NCBI RefSeq assembly: GCF_932526225.1
Contig: NC_064038.1
Coordinates: 7,377,070-7,441,069, forward strand
Origin: Nematostella vectensis
Lineage: Eukaryota > Cnidaria > Anthozoa > Actiniaria > Edwardsiidae
DNA: 64,000 bases
Direction: 5' to 3'
Shown here: positions 25,401 through 34,600 of the stretch, one piece after another
Layout of the letters: each line of letters opens with the position of its first letter
How positions within the stretch are numbered: the stretch's first letter is position 1
Notes under the pieces: generated by a model
The model's database searches: none
Told to the model about the DNA's origin: nothing
The model's input: only the letters and a program-made list of their open reading frames with translations
Translations under genes and position numbers: made by a program

Positions 25401-25841
25401 TGCCAACCACAGAAAATACATACAATATTGTCTATCACACACAACACACTACTGCCAACCATAATACTGGGTGGCCTAATAAAGTTTGATAATCCCTAAA
25501 GAGTTCACAATGGCGCACAAGTTACAAACCCATGCCATAGTAGCACAAAAAGCTGATATTTACAAAGACCATGAGGGAGGGACTGTAAATACCCACCCAA
25601 CGACTCGACACATCTTGGAGTCCATAAGACACGTGATAGCGGCAGCCAGTACCGACTCGAGCGCGCCTACTTCTCGGCCATTTAGAAACACTTTTAGCGC
25701 CGTCCCATTTATCGGAGACCTCAAAATGGCGGGGTTTAGTGATTTTACATCATTTAATGGCAAAGAGGACAGTGTATTATCAGTAAAGACCTGTGTCTTG
25801 ATCGTGGAAAACTGAACTTCGCCGCTCACAGCGGAGGCCAT
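10390..25841 (-). CDS. HLTF: Helicase-like transcription factor HLTF (HIRAN, SNF2 ATPase and RING E3 ligase)
   Basis: HLTF remodels stalled replication forks and polyubiquitinates PCNA in the nucleus. Exons in gene order: 25841-25564, 25303-23710, 22571-22497, 22321-22037, 21558-21368, 17960-17621, 16835-16689, 16526-16258, 15706-15524, 15218-15076, 14553-14213, 12971-12684, 10901-10821, 10599-10390. They sum to 4,425 nt with every phase closing (1,474 residues; human about 1,009). Domains: a divergent HIRAN (about residues 30-120); a long Ser/Thr/Pro-rich insertion with 13-residue repeats; SNF2 motif I DDMGLGKT (about 711-718) and motif II DEGH (about 986-989); a RING finger (CPIC...CAHVFC...CPMC, about 1203-1250) inserted between the helicase lobes as in HLTF; motifs V/VI with [11 protein letters not shown] and RCHRLGQ; C-terminal NDSVEERML. 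The ATG at 25841 has A at -3 and G at +4. One more short exon near 22,710-22,790 was considered, but it breaks the frame. Confidence 0.93.
11190..12680. repeat. 80-bp tandem array filling HLTF intron 12
   Basis: About 17 copies of an 80-bp unit with TGGATATTGTGGTACGTATA and AACATAACCAGGGATGCCTG. The array abuts the exon 12 donor (GATCCG|GTACGTACC on the minus strand). The first intron bases, including TACGTACCACAATATCCAGG, are copied in every unit. Confidence 0.95.
13022..14205. repeat. 53-bp tandem array filling HLTF intron 11
   Basis: About 20 copies of a 53-bp unit containing GATCTGAACATGATCTTTAA and GTTACTGATGGTCTCTAGTG. It fills almost the whole intron between 12,972 and 14,212. On the gene strand most units contain CATGTTCAG|ATCTAT-like sequence, close to the true exon 12 acceptor CATGTTCAG|ATCGAT. 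Confidence 0.95.
14554..14890. repeat. 36-bp tandem array at the RING-exon acceptor of HLTF
   Basis: About nine copies of a 36-bp unit (CTAGTCAAGGAGGGTTTGTT plus AGTAAGGTGAAGTCAC). On the gene strand each unit carries TTGACTAG|GTGACTTC, a copy of the true acceptor TTGACTAG|GTGATGAC at 14,553/14,554. The plus-strand frame running through it is a by-product of the 36-bp period. Confidence 0.95.
15365..15520. repeat. About 35-bp repeats plus exon-edge copy in HLTF intron 9
   Basis: Three to four copies of GAAGGGTGTGTGATGGGTGT ACCTCCCCCATT lie next to the exon 9 donor at 15,523. At about 15,370-15,400 there is a diverged copy of the end of exon 9 itself (encoding QHRGRLTI). Confidence 0.8.
16836..17445. 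repeat. 94-bp tandem array at the exon 7 acceptor of HLTF
   Basis: Six to seven copies of a 94-bp unit. Each contains the acceptor (AACAG|GATCAGATCTG on the gene strand) and roughly the first 45 nt of exon 7. Most copies have acquired an in-frame TAA relative to the real exon. Confidence 0.93.
18010..18200. repeat. GATCG-rich dispersed repeat in HLTF intron 5
   Basis: Several GCGATCG/CGATCGTG motifs alternate with TATATGGAAAC. Similar fragments occur at about 15,785-15,840 and 26,060-26,125. It appears to be a degenerate dispersed element; the family is not identified. Confidence 0.4.
19608..20429 (+). CDS. THAP-type zinc-finger protein, single exon, nested in HLTF intron 5
   Basis: THAP domains are C2CH zinc-binding DNA-binding modules of animal transcription regulators and domesticated P-element transposases. 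The 273-residue frame starts [10 protein letters not shown]. The zinc ligands would be Cys5 or Cys6, Cys10, Cys53 and His56 (in RVCWKHF), with the expected FHPFP and W33 in between. DACPRVF at about 82-87 stands where the AVPTIF box is usual. The rest is highly charged and Glu/Lys/Thr-rich, with a basic stretch ([13 protein letters not shown]) that could be a nuclear localisation signal. No transposase catalytic domain follows. The gene is intronless and antisense to HLTF, lying wholly inside the intron 17,961-21,367. The ATG context AACATGT is moderate. Its targets are unknown. Confidence 0.85.
   Translation: MYSPCCVPYCRSRAAQAKNFHPFPKNAERKRQWLHIISEGAGEVEFTKKSRVCWKHFTDSDYKEVRDSRGRLVQDRVLRDDACPRVFSSSRKKRERDTVRSQASGKMEDNKGSQPKRKRPNEKRKNANKEKLVINVEDEHKPSGDEGNSSPAETNASQETLTTENETREEVDEKIKEKATTGGGAESTLAAKQPPFQPTTENKEEVDDVGGEKGKTSEPELAKEAESGVNNTETPTPHHLVALAQKAEPQIGTPSFQSIVELGEDEWTERLVV
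20570..21065. repeat. Degenerate about 20-25-bp tandem repeat downstream of the THAP gene
   Basis: About 18 imperfect copies of GTCTGTGGTCACGCAAGTAAT. The array begins some 140 bp after the THAP stop codon and still lies within HLTF intron 5. Confidence 0.85.
21690..22010. repeat. About 38-bp repeats in HLTF intron 4
   Basis: About seven imperfect copies of ACCTTACCCTCACCCTGTAA CCACCCTTCTTAGACAAC lie just downstream (gene sense) of the exon 4 donor at 22,036. On the gene strand the units contain GGTAAGGTG, itself a donor-like sequence. Confidence 0.8.
22930..23170. repeat. 59-bp tandem repeat copying the exon 2 donor of HLTF
   Basis: About four copies. Each carries (gene strand) CCTCCCCCTACACAG|GTACAA or CCTCTCCCTACACAG|GTACAA. 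The real exon 2 end is CCTCCCCCTACACAG|GTACTT at 23,710. A further partial copy sits near 23,635-23,655. Confidence 0.88.
24318..24613 (-). repeat. 39-bp coding repeat in HLTF exon 2
   Basis: Seven to eight in-frame units encode the 13-residue repeat [13 protein letters not shown] (variants KAT and AST). They lie inside the disordered insertion between HIRAN and the ATPase. Confidence 0.93.
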
Positions 25842-26435
25842 ATTGTGAAATGTGAGATCCGAAGATGCAAATAGCGCGAAACACACCGATTGATTCTTAG
25901 CAATCTAGAATTGAACGCGATACTATGTCATCCAAGGACAAATCAGAGTAATCTGTTGTTGTGGACGCAATATCGATATCACATTTCAAAGGAAAACTGC
26001 TATTCGCACGCTTTCTTGGCTTGTTGTTGACTTTCACACGATCATCTTTCACACTTTCCCGGTTCAGATTCGCGCGCCCGATAAAGCCGCGACAAATATG
26101 GTCATGTTACCCTTATATGGAAACAGAACTACTCAGGCAACACGATCAAAATAATGGCCAAAATAAAATCATAAGTGCGTAAGATTCTTCATCGTGATTG
26201 GAGAACAGATTTCGTTTCTTAATAGAAGGGGGTCATTGATTGGCTATAAGACAAAGAAAACTGTACAGAAAACTCTGTAATGTCTCCAAGCGGGCAGTGT
26301 ACGCAAAGCAACTACAGGCAAAGCCATGTGCAAACAATTACTTCTAGTTTTATTATGGTGTGTTTAGTCTTTGCTAATATGGAATCCTACTGTGATATTC
26401 AAAGACGAAGAAAAGGTGATCTTTGCTAAATCAAA
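25842..26435. promoter_or_regulatory. Shared divergent promoter region, HLTF and the 126-residue gene
   Basis: The start codons of HLTF (minus, 25,841) and the next gene (plus, 26,436) are 594 bp apart and face away from each other. No confident TATA box or named factor site was identified. A degenerate TATATGGAAAC repeat fragment lies within it (about 26,060-26,125). Confidence 0.4.
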
Positions 26436-26816
26436 ATGGCACAGAGAGAACGGATGGCTACCGAAGAGAGTGGGACTATCGAACTTCCTAATGGCGAAGA
26501 AGACATAACGTTTGATTTGGCGGACCCTTCTTCTATCGCGGAAGGCATGGACAATTTAACAGAAGAACAGATCGAAGAGCTACTTCAACAAGCATTGGCT
26601 GTCAACAAGAAACTAAAGAGGCGACTGAGAAAACAGAGCGCAAAACAAGAACGAAATGCAGCCAAATACGAAAGAACAGCCGTCCCAAATATGGATGCTA
26701 TGAAGATGTCAAAATATAGAACGATTTTACCTCCAATTGACAACAGCAAGTCTTTGATTGCGAAGGAGCAAATATTGACAGATTTTAAAAGGGAGAAGAA
26801 CCCTCTAGTTAAATAA
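26436..26816 (+). CDS. Small acidic/coiled-coil protein of unknown family, 126 residues
   Basis: A single open exon starts with an ATG in good context (AAAATGG). Residues 1-35 are acidic. Residues 37-75 form a predicted coiled coil or long helix (LTEEQIEELLQQALAVNKKL, then strongly basic). The tail is basic with a SKYRTILPPIDNS motif. An AATAAA overlaps the stop (26,812-26,817). There is no signal peptide or membrane segment. I do not recognise the family. The composition and ordered amphipathic helix suggest a real protein rather than a chance frame, and the divergent arrangement with HLTF supports a promoter here. Confidence 0.65.
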   Translation: MAQRERMATEESGTIELPNGEEDITFDLADPSSIAEGMDNLTEEQIEELLQQALAVNKKLKRRLRKQSAKQERNAAKYERTAVPNMDAMKMSKYRTILPPIDNSKSLIAKEQILTDFKREKNPLVK

Positions 26817-26959
26817 AGGGGAACGATAGGATGGTAAAAAACAAATTCGGCAGCAAAAATAATTCTGCATGCGAAGTTAAGTTTATTTTCTATAAAATTT
26901 AAAAGCTGATGTATAAGTTAATAAGTCATATCACAGGTAGTTCGTTATTTGTCCCTGTT

Positions 26960-27318
26960 GATATTTACGGTAAACAAAGGGCGAAAAACAAAATTAGTGA
27001 TATTATAAAAAAAAATACTCGTTGAAAAGACGTGTGTATGTAGTCTAGTGGTATTTACATGTTTACTTTTTGGGTGTTCTCTGGCCATATTAAAGCGCCT
27101 TGGTGTTTTTTTTTTTCAACATTAACGCTTATCAGAACGAAGATCAAATCGAGTTCAAATCACAATCTTAAAAAAAAATCGAAAGGCGTTTTAATAGGGC
27201 CAGAGAACACGCAAAAACTAAACATAAACACAACACTAGACTACACGTCTTTTCAACAAGTTGTTTTCCGTTTCACTCATTTTGTTTTTCGCCCTATGTT
27301 TACCGTGGCTACCTGTGG
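26960..27318. mobile_element. Long fold-back (inverted-repeat) element
   Basis: Imperfect arms of about 150 bp are inverted copies. The left arm has GGTAAACAAAGGGCGAAAAA, AAAAGACGTGTGTATGTAGT and GTTCTCTGGCCATATTAAA. The right arm holds their reverse complements in reverse order. There is no coding capacity. It is a MITE-like element that would form a large hairpin. Confidence 0.7.
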
Positions 27319-27319
27319 T

Positions 27320-28610
27320 TCTCATCATCCTCGGAAACTCCTGTTTTTTTTTCTCGCATTTCGTTTCCTTTAGTAAAACAGTTAGGCACATAAAAAAACC
27401 CTTAGTTTTCAAGGACGAGGAGAAGTGCTGTACTTTTAGTTTAGAAAGTGTCAAATTTCCTCAATTACCGATCAAGGATTTATTCTATAGATCCAGTTCA
27501 TGTCCTTCATACATTTTACTGTAGTTTTGACCGGGGGACAAAAGACAAATGATCATATATTTGTGGATGCCATTAAGTATGGATTTTCAAATTGTCCTTT
27601 TTCAGTGCTCTAGTGCCCATAAGACCCTAGTTTTCTCTTTTTCTAAAATTATAAGAAAATAAGCAGTAGGGGCATGGCTGTGCAGCCCCCAGCATTTTTC
27701 TTAATAGAGAGCACAAACGGCATCAAGTACATCACATGCCCTTACAAATGTGACTTTCCAGACTTCTCAGATACTTTGAGAATAAAAGCCCCTGGAGTGT
27801 AAGATAAAACTCGTAAACCACACAGCCCAAGTGTATGAAACTTTAATAAATGTACAAAATAAAATAAATAATACCAGTATATAATACTTTAGAAAGACCC
27901 GCAGTAACCACCAAACATTTCTTATTTCTCACTTCATGTTTTACTTTGATTTGTTACTGTAAACATTTGTTATACTTATTTTTGTGCACTTTACCAGATC
28001 TGGGGGACAGGGTTACAGTCGCACTTTATAAAAATACAAATTTATTTATAAAAATAATTCTAAAGATTCAGCCCTCGTTGCCTCGTGCCTGCACTGTCAT
28101 TTATTTGTGGTCACCATGGATGTGACGTTTTCTCAGACAGTGACTATGAGAAAAAAGTAGATGCACCACATCAAATCTCCAATATTTTGTACGTTTTAGT
28201 ACAGGCAATCTGCATCAAAACCTTGTGTGGCATAATGTAGATGCTTGTTTTAAGGCCCTGATATTTTATTTTTTATTCACTAGGGGATTCAAATCTTGGG
28301 ACTGTAAGAAAGAAACAAGAACAACTCCAACCAATTTTTTTGGTATGTGTCTTTCATTGTTAAAAAAGTATGGGTGCTTTAAGTCTTTGGTTCAGTCACA
28401 CATTTTTGGGTGGGAGGGGTGCTTATTGGAAGCTAGGTGCTAAAACAAGCATTTGCAGTATCATTTGCCTAAGCAAAGCAAACCATGTACCAGGCTTTCA
28501 GGTGAATTCATAAGACACATAACTATTACAACTAAATTGTTCACATGTCAAGCCAGGCAATGAGACACTTTCTCACTGCTTCATTACAAGTTTTTGTTGG
28601 TGTAGACCAG
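27320..28610. other. Intergenic stretch, repeats only
   Basis: No supported gene. A fragment of the CAGGGCCGTAGC MITE family lies at about 27,600-27,720. The 3' UTR of the minus-strand gene ending at 28,614 probably occupies the right end. Confidence 0.4.
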
Positions 28611-28613
28611 GAT

Positions 28614-31600
28614 TTAGTTATAAGGTGGTATGCAGACAAAGTCCCGTGCGCTTGTGTATGGATGCCACTGCCCCTGTTCTCCGGATCCCATCTCGTAATA
28701 AACACCACTACACGTGGAGTTTACAGCAAACACCTCTGCCCCGCGTACTTGTTTCTTGTGGTCGAGTAAAGACCCTACCATTACCACACCTCCATATGCA
28801 CAGCGGTCCAGGTTCAAGTAAAAATGCATGCCTATTCAAAAGAAAAAAATACCTCAGACCTCTACTTGATTGGTAAACAGTGCCCAGTATTACATACTAA
28901 GTGAAATGCAATAACTACACATGGGCGGATCTAGCTTTTCTTTAAAGGGGGGTTTGGCTCAGTGGCAAAAGGGGAGGGGGTAATTTTTTGTTAGATATGG
29001 CTTTCTGGCAGCCGAAGGGGGGGGGGGGGGGGGTTAAACACCCTAAACCATCCCCCAAGATGCGTTACTGACACAACAGGTTATGGGCCCAGTTTAAATT
29101 ATGTAAAAACTATGCGATGCACATATTTCTGGTCATGTAAATACAAGGAGCTATGCTTGTGTTGGGAGCAGTAACCATATTCACACAAGGTGATGGGCGC
29201 AAGGGTGTTGTTTTAGTTATCAATGAAGGTGCGCTTTTCATCAAAAAGCTAACTTAAAAGTACCTGTTCTGTTGTAAGCTCTGAATGTAAGCCCCATCTT
29301 CTTCTTCAGGTTCGCCCAAGTAAACTCGATGCCGTGGACTCGAGGAGTCTGCATGTCGTAAGTCTCGTATGTGAAGAATACGTCTCTCTGTGGTCTGATG
29401 GAACCTCGCTTGCAAATAAAGTAACGTAAAGCACTGCCGGGCATCAAGAACTCATACAACAAGACTGCCAGTAGGCCCAGAACGACTAATACCAGTATGG
29501 ACTTCAATATCAACCCTGTAGATAAAAACAGGACCTTCAGTAAGGCCAGGATGGCCAATGTTAATATGGAAATGCATATCAATCCTGATGATTAACAACA
29601 AGACGTTCATTAGGGCAAGAATGGCTAATACTAGTATGGACCTCCATATCAACCCTGTAGATCAACAACAAAACGTCACTGGGGCCAGGATGTGATCAAT
29701 AGTAAAAGGGAAATGCATAACAACTCTTTGAGGGTAACGAGTCAATCAGCAACTTTTACTGACACCGAACGTTACAGTCAATATAAAAGAGACGTTTGAC
29801 TGTCTTAGGCAGGTCCTTTGTAAGACTTTAAAAGATGGCTCCTGTTCTTGTAAGTTTTTGTTATAATTTATACCTTACCTCTGACAAATCTCTTCTTTTC
29901 GGACTTGACTGCGTCATTAATCGTGTTGTGTACGCGATCTTGCAGACTCGACACCGCGTCAGCCATCTGCCGAGACTGGATTCCCATGACTATGGAAACA
30001 AAGCACTTCACCAAGGAGACGTCACTCATCTTGGCTGCATCACGCGATTCAAGCGTCTGACCAAGAAGAATTGGTGACTTTCCGGCCATCCTCCGCAGGG
30101 GTATTTGCGTCTCGGGGACGGCTAGTCCCGGCTGGTCGAGTGATGCATATACGCGCTCACCATTCTGTACGGGTCCAGTGACTTTCACGCGGACAATGCC
30201 GATGACGCAAACTGTATCGGTCATACCTATACACAATAGCAGAAACTTAAAGATGTTCTATACTGTGCTGTACTTAGGCAGTGCAAAGGGGTACAAATGA
30301 ATACGGTTGTTGGGTTTTATTCCTGTAGCCGCCCTGATGAAGAATTCATAGTAAAATCCGAAACGTTGGCATCTCTCGACTCCTGTTTTGTCTGTCTTCA
30401 ACCTATTTTCAAGTGCTTAAGCGTTTTCAAAAAAGAAAGCCTTGAAAAGCAGACAACGATTTATTGATATGCCTACTTACGACGACCTAACTTGCCTCTA
30501 TTACACGCCACTCAGGATCACACCTTTTGTAAAGAATCTTACCTAGATTCCCAGATGGGACGTTTCCCTGTAGATATGCCGAACGACTTATGACTCCTGC
30601 CATGCGCGCCTCTCGGGCATTGTCATGCGTCAGTAACGCAATCACTGTCTTTCCTGTCTTTTCCTGCTCAAAGAACCCGACAACGTCTCCCTCCTCCTGG
30701 TCCTTACTCCTGTAATACGGCCCCTTGAGCTCCACGTGATATGCTATATCCGCGTTAGGGGTGCAGATCATCTTTTTAACGTGGAGCTCTTTGATGCTGG
30801 CGCGTTGGGCCTCCAAGTAATCCGTGAGAAGAGCTGCAGGAGTCAGTAAAAGTGTCTACATTATTTATGACATAGCATTAAACCCCCCTACCCCTCCTCA
30901 ACGAAAAATCTTACAAAGGCAACCCCTAATGAAATCAGCGGAGCACCATATCTAAGAGAAGGTGGCAAAAGGAAATTCGGTAGCAGATATTGGTAAACCA
31001 TTCAGGGGCGGATCCAAGAGTTCCCAAAAAGTGGGGGGCAAGGTTTTCAAAAAGTGGAGGCCGGATATAGTCATCCGTGGATTTCCTTATATTTATTGTT
31101 ATTTTTATGCCAAATATCTGACAAGATGGACTCACCTTTTTTTGGCCGTGGAACAAAGTGACAAGATGGACTCACCGTCCATGGCATTTGTTCAACAAGT
31201 GACAAGATGGACTCACCTTTTTGGCCCTTGTAGAACAAAGTGACAAGATAGACTCACATTTTATGGCCCTTGTAGAACAAAAGGACAAGATGGACTTACC
31301 GTCCATGGCATTTGTTCAACAAGTGACAAGATGGACTCACCTTTTTGGCCCTTGTAGAACAAAGTGACAAGATAGACTCACATTTTATGGCCCTTGTAGA
31401 ACAAAAGGACAAGATGGACTTACCTTCCATGGCATTTGTTCAACAAGTGACAAGATGTACTCACCTTTTATGGCCCTTGTAGAACAAAGTGACAAGATAA
31501 ACTCACCTTCTGTGGTCCTTGGTGGAGTGGACCTTCCATCATAATACCCATGATCCTCTTGATCTGTAAAGAAGGCACATTATTTTATTTTGGAAAATTA

Positions 31601-34600
31601 AACTTAGCACCTCTTTGAGATTTGAATTTAGGTCATCATATCAGCTGTTGTTTTTGTTTTCAAATGGGTGACAAACAGTGGCCTCCATAATGGTACCAAT
31701 AATGATACCAATGTCGCCAGTTTACTTCCAGAGGGCCGGCAAAAACCTCAATCGACAAGAGACAAAAAAAATCTATACAGGCCATCCGCTCTAAATTATT
31801 AGTTAACTCCTCAAATAAGCGTCTAATGGACACACTGCTTTCACCATTTTGAAATATTTTTCGCGTTTTCCGTTAAAAATCATTCGAGATTGTAGCCTTT
31901 TATTGTTATTAGAGCAACACCTGCCTAAACACGATTGCAGGGTATAGGCCATGGAGATTGACACACTGCTTTTGGAATTTCAAAATATTTTTCGTTATTT
32001 TCCTATCTGGAGATTGTTACATAATCGACCAGAGAGTAAACTGATGACATTGCCTTCGCTAGCTGTCATTTTGTCATCCTAGCAAAGTAACAAAGAGAGG
32101 TATTTTCGATTTAATTTGATAAAGCATAAAATTTTATTTTTAGGTGGTGTTATTTTGGGGATTCTTTCATAATTTGTTTTCCAAGTCTGGTTAAAAACAA
32201 TAACAAAGGTGTGGCTGACAAAGGCTCTTTAACATTGTGAATTACCTGAAAATGGAGATCCATTGATTTGAATAGGGCCGTTATATGTACTGCCAGGAGA
32301 AGAGAGAACATCACTCGCACCTGAAGTAAAGAAAATTTGTCAGTAGCTAATAGCAGGGGTTGACATTGGAATACACAGAAGAGTTTGTAGACTAGCTAGT
32401 AGACTAAAAGACTGTACATCTTATTCATCCTTTGGGAACTAAAAGAATGGTAACGCTGGAAAAAACCCTAGATTTCCGAGATTTGTACTATTACAGAAAC
32501 AACAAGTTGTAAAAGTAAGGTGACAAGAACTTCCACATTTGAATGGTTACTGGTTTAATTCACTGATATTTGGATTTCAATTTCATTATGAGAGATTTAA
32601 GAAAGATAAAATTTTTACTTTGAGACTGCATGCGCTTTCTCTTGCTTGAAGGCCCAGTAGACTCATCACTGCGTGTTTGGTCAGATTCATGAGGTGATGG
32701 GTCTATAGGTAAATTTGAAACAAATTCAAAATAAAATTAAAATATGAAGGTATGAGTGCATCTACTGATGATGACTTCTTATACTTACATGGAAATGGTG
32801 AATTGTCGGGTTTCTTAGTGGCCCTTGGCTTTGTACGAATCCTGAATGCATTAGATTGAAATGAGCAGTTTGTGCCATCAATGAACTCAACAAAAATGAC
32901 AAGCTCCCATCTGTTTCTATCTTCAACTTCCACTCTATCAAGCCAGTAGATGAATGAGCCAGATGGTGTTTTGTACACAGAATCAAGGTTGACACACAGC
33001 TCTGTTTTGTGCATCTCATGGTAATTGATTTGAACAGGGAGTTCAACAGCACCTGCAAATAGGATGTGGCAGCCTGTCAAACTATACAATATCCCCTCAT
33101 CTTATCTTATTTTTAGGGAGTGTCGACATTAATTAAAAAAATTGACTCAAGGACACCTTAAAATTTAAGAGCCCACAAAATTTTTTGGATATATCTTTAA
33201 TTATCTATCTGCACTCCCCCCTCCCACATCCTCCTTAATCTCCCTGTGGAAGGTAAAAATGGACAATAAATTCCAAACTTGTCTGATTCCTCTTGCCGTA
33301 TATACAAGGCCTGTTTTAGAGAGACAGAGCTTTCCCTTTATAATCAGACCTGTCTGGATTTTGGGATTTTATTTTTCCGTGTCAAAATTCTCCCATGTTA
33401 GCTCACTGTGGAGGGCAATTTTTTATTAAGACGTGTGGCATCCCCCAATTTTGACGTGTTTGCATGTCAGGTTTGCATGTCAGGTTTGTATGTAAGGTTT
33501 GCATGTCAGGTTTGTATGTCAGGTTTGCAGGTCAGGTTTGCATGTCAGGTTTGCATGTCAGGTTTGCAGGTCAGGTTTGCATGTCAGGTTTGCAGGTCAG
33601 GTTTGCATGTCAGGTTTGCATGTCAGGTTTGCATGTCAGGTTTGTATGTCAGGTTTGCAGGTCAGGTTTGTATGTCAGATTTGCATGTAAGGTTTGCAGG
33701 TCAGGTTTGCATGTCAGGTTTGCATGTCAGGTTTGCATGTCAGGTTTGCATGTCAGGTTTGTATGTCAGGTTTGCATGTCAGGTTTGGTTGTCAGGTTTG
33801 CATGTCAGGTTTGCATACTGAGCATGAATAATGAAATGTTCCATATCATCACTGTGGCCTTGAAGATACTGGAGCTCTGCATGAGTCGTAAAACAGTGAG
33901 CATAGCAGCAATTATATGGAATGTTTATTGTCCTCTGATGAATCACAAAGTAAGAAAAAAAACTCTGAGACATATTTGATGTATTTCACAAAACAAACCT
34001 CTCCAAGCTCGCTAATGCCTGTATCAGCGGCTTTCCCCAGGGGTTGATCCCTGGGAACCATGGGGGATTTGCAGAAGCATTCATACGCTTAAAATCTCCC
34101 TGGGTTATGGGGCAATAAAAAGGTGACAAAATCCCTACTCCTCTGGAACAATTTAAGTTCCAAATAAGCTGTATGCAAGGAAATAGAAGTTTCCATTGTT
34201 TTGCAAGAAATACATGTCAAACATTTGTGATTTTTTTCCTAGACATTTTTCAACAAGAAGCAATTAAGGACATTTGATTGCACGCAACCTACAGGCGGAG
34301 CGCGACGCAAATCTTGTTATTTCTGACTGTTCATATGAACCGATAAACAAGCCACATAATGCATGTGACTAACAGGCGTGAAACAATGACACAGTTTTTT
34401 CTATAACTGTACATATGAACCAATGATCGAGCCATATTGCAAGGGACTTATTACAGGCGGGTGCGGCGCAAAACTCGTTATTCCTCAACTGTACATATGA
34501 ACCAATGAACGAGCCATATATTGCACGCAACTTATAACAGGCTGTATAAATCAATGAAATACCGAGAAGTCTGAAGATAAGAAGTTATCTCCACTGTTAT

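Noticed and set aside
33408-33979. Three overlapping Cys/Met/Gly-rich plus-strand ORFs
   Set aside because: A 13-bp repeat reads the same peptide in every frame; no coding signal beyond the repeat.
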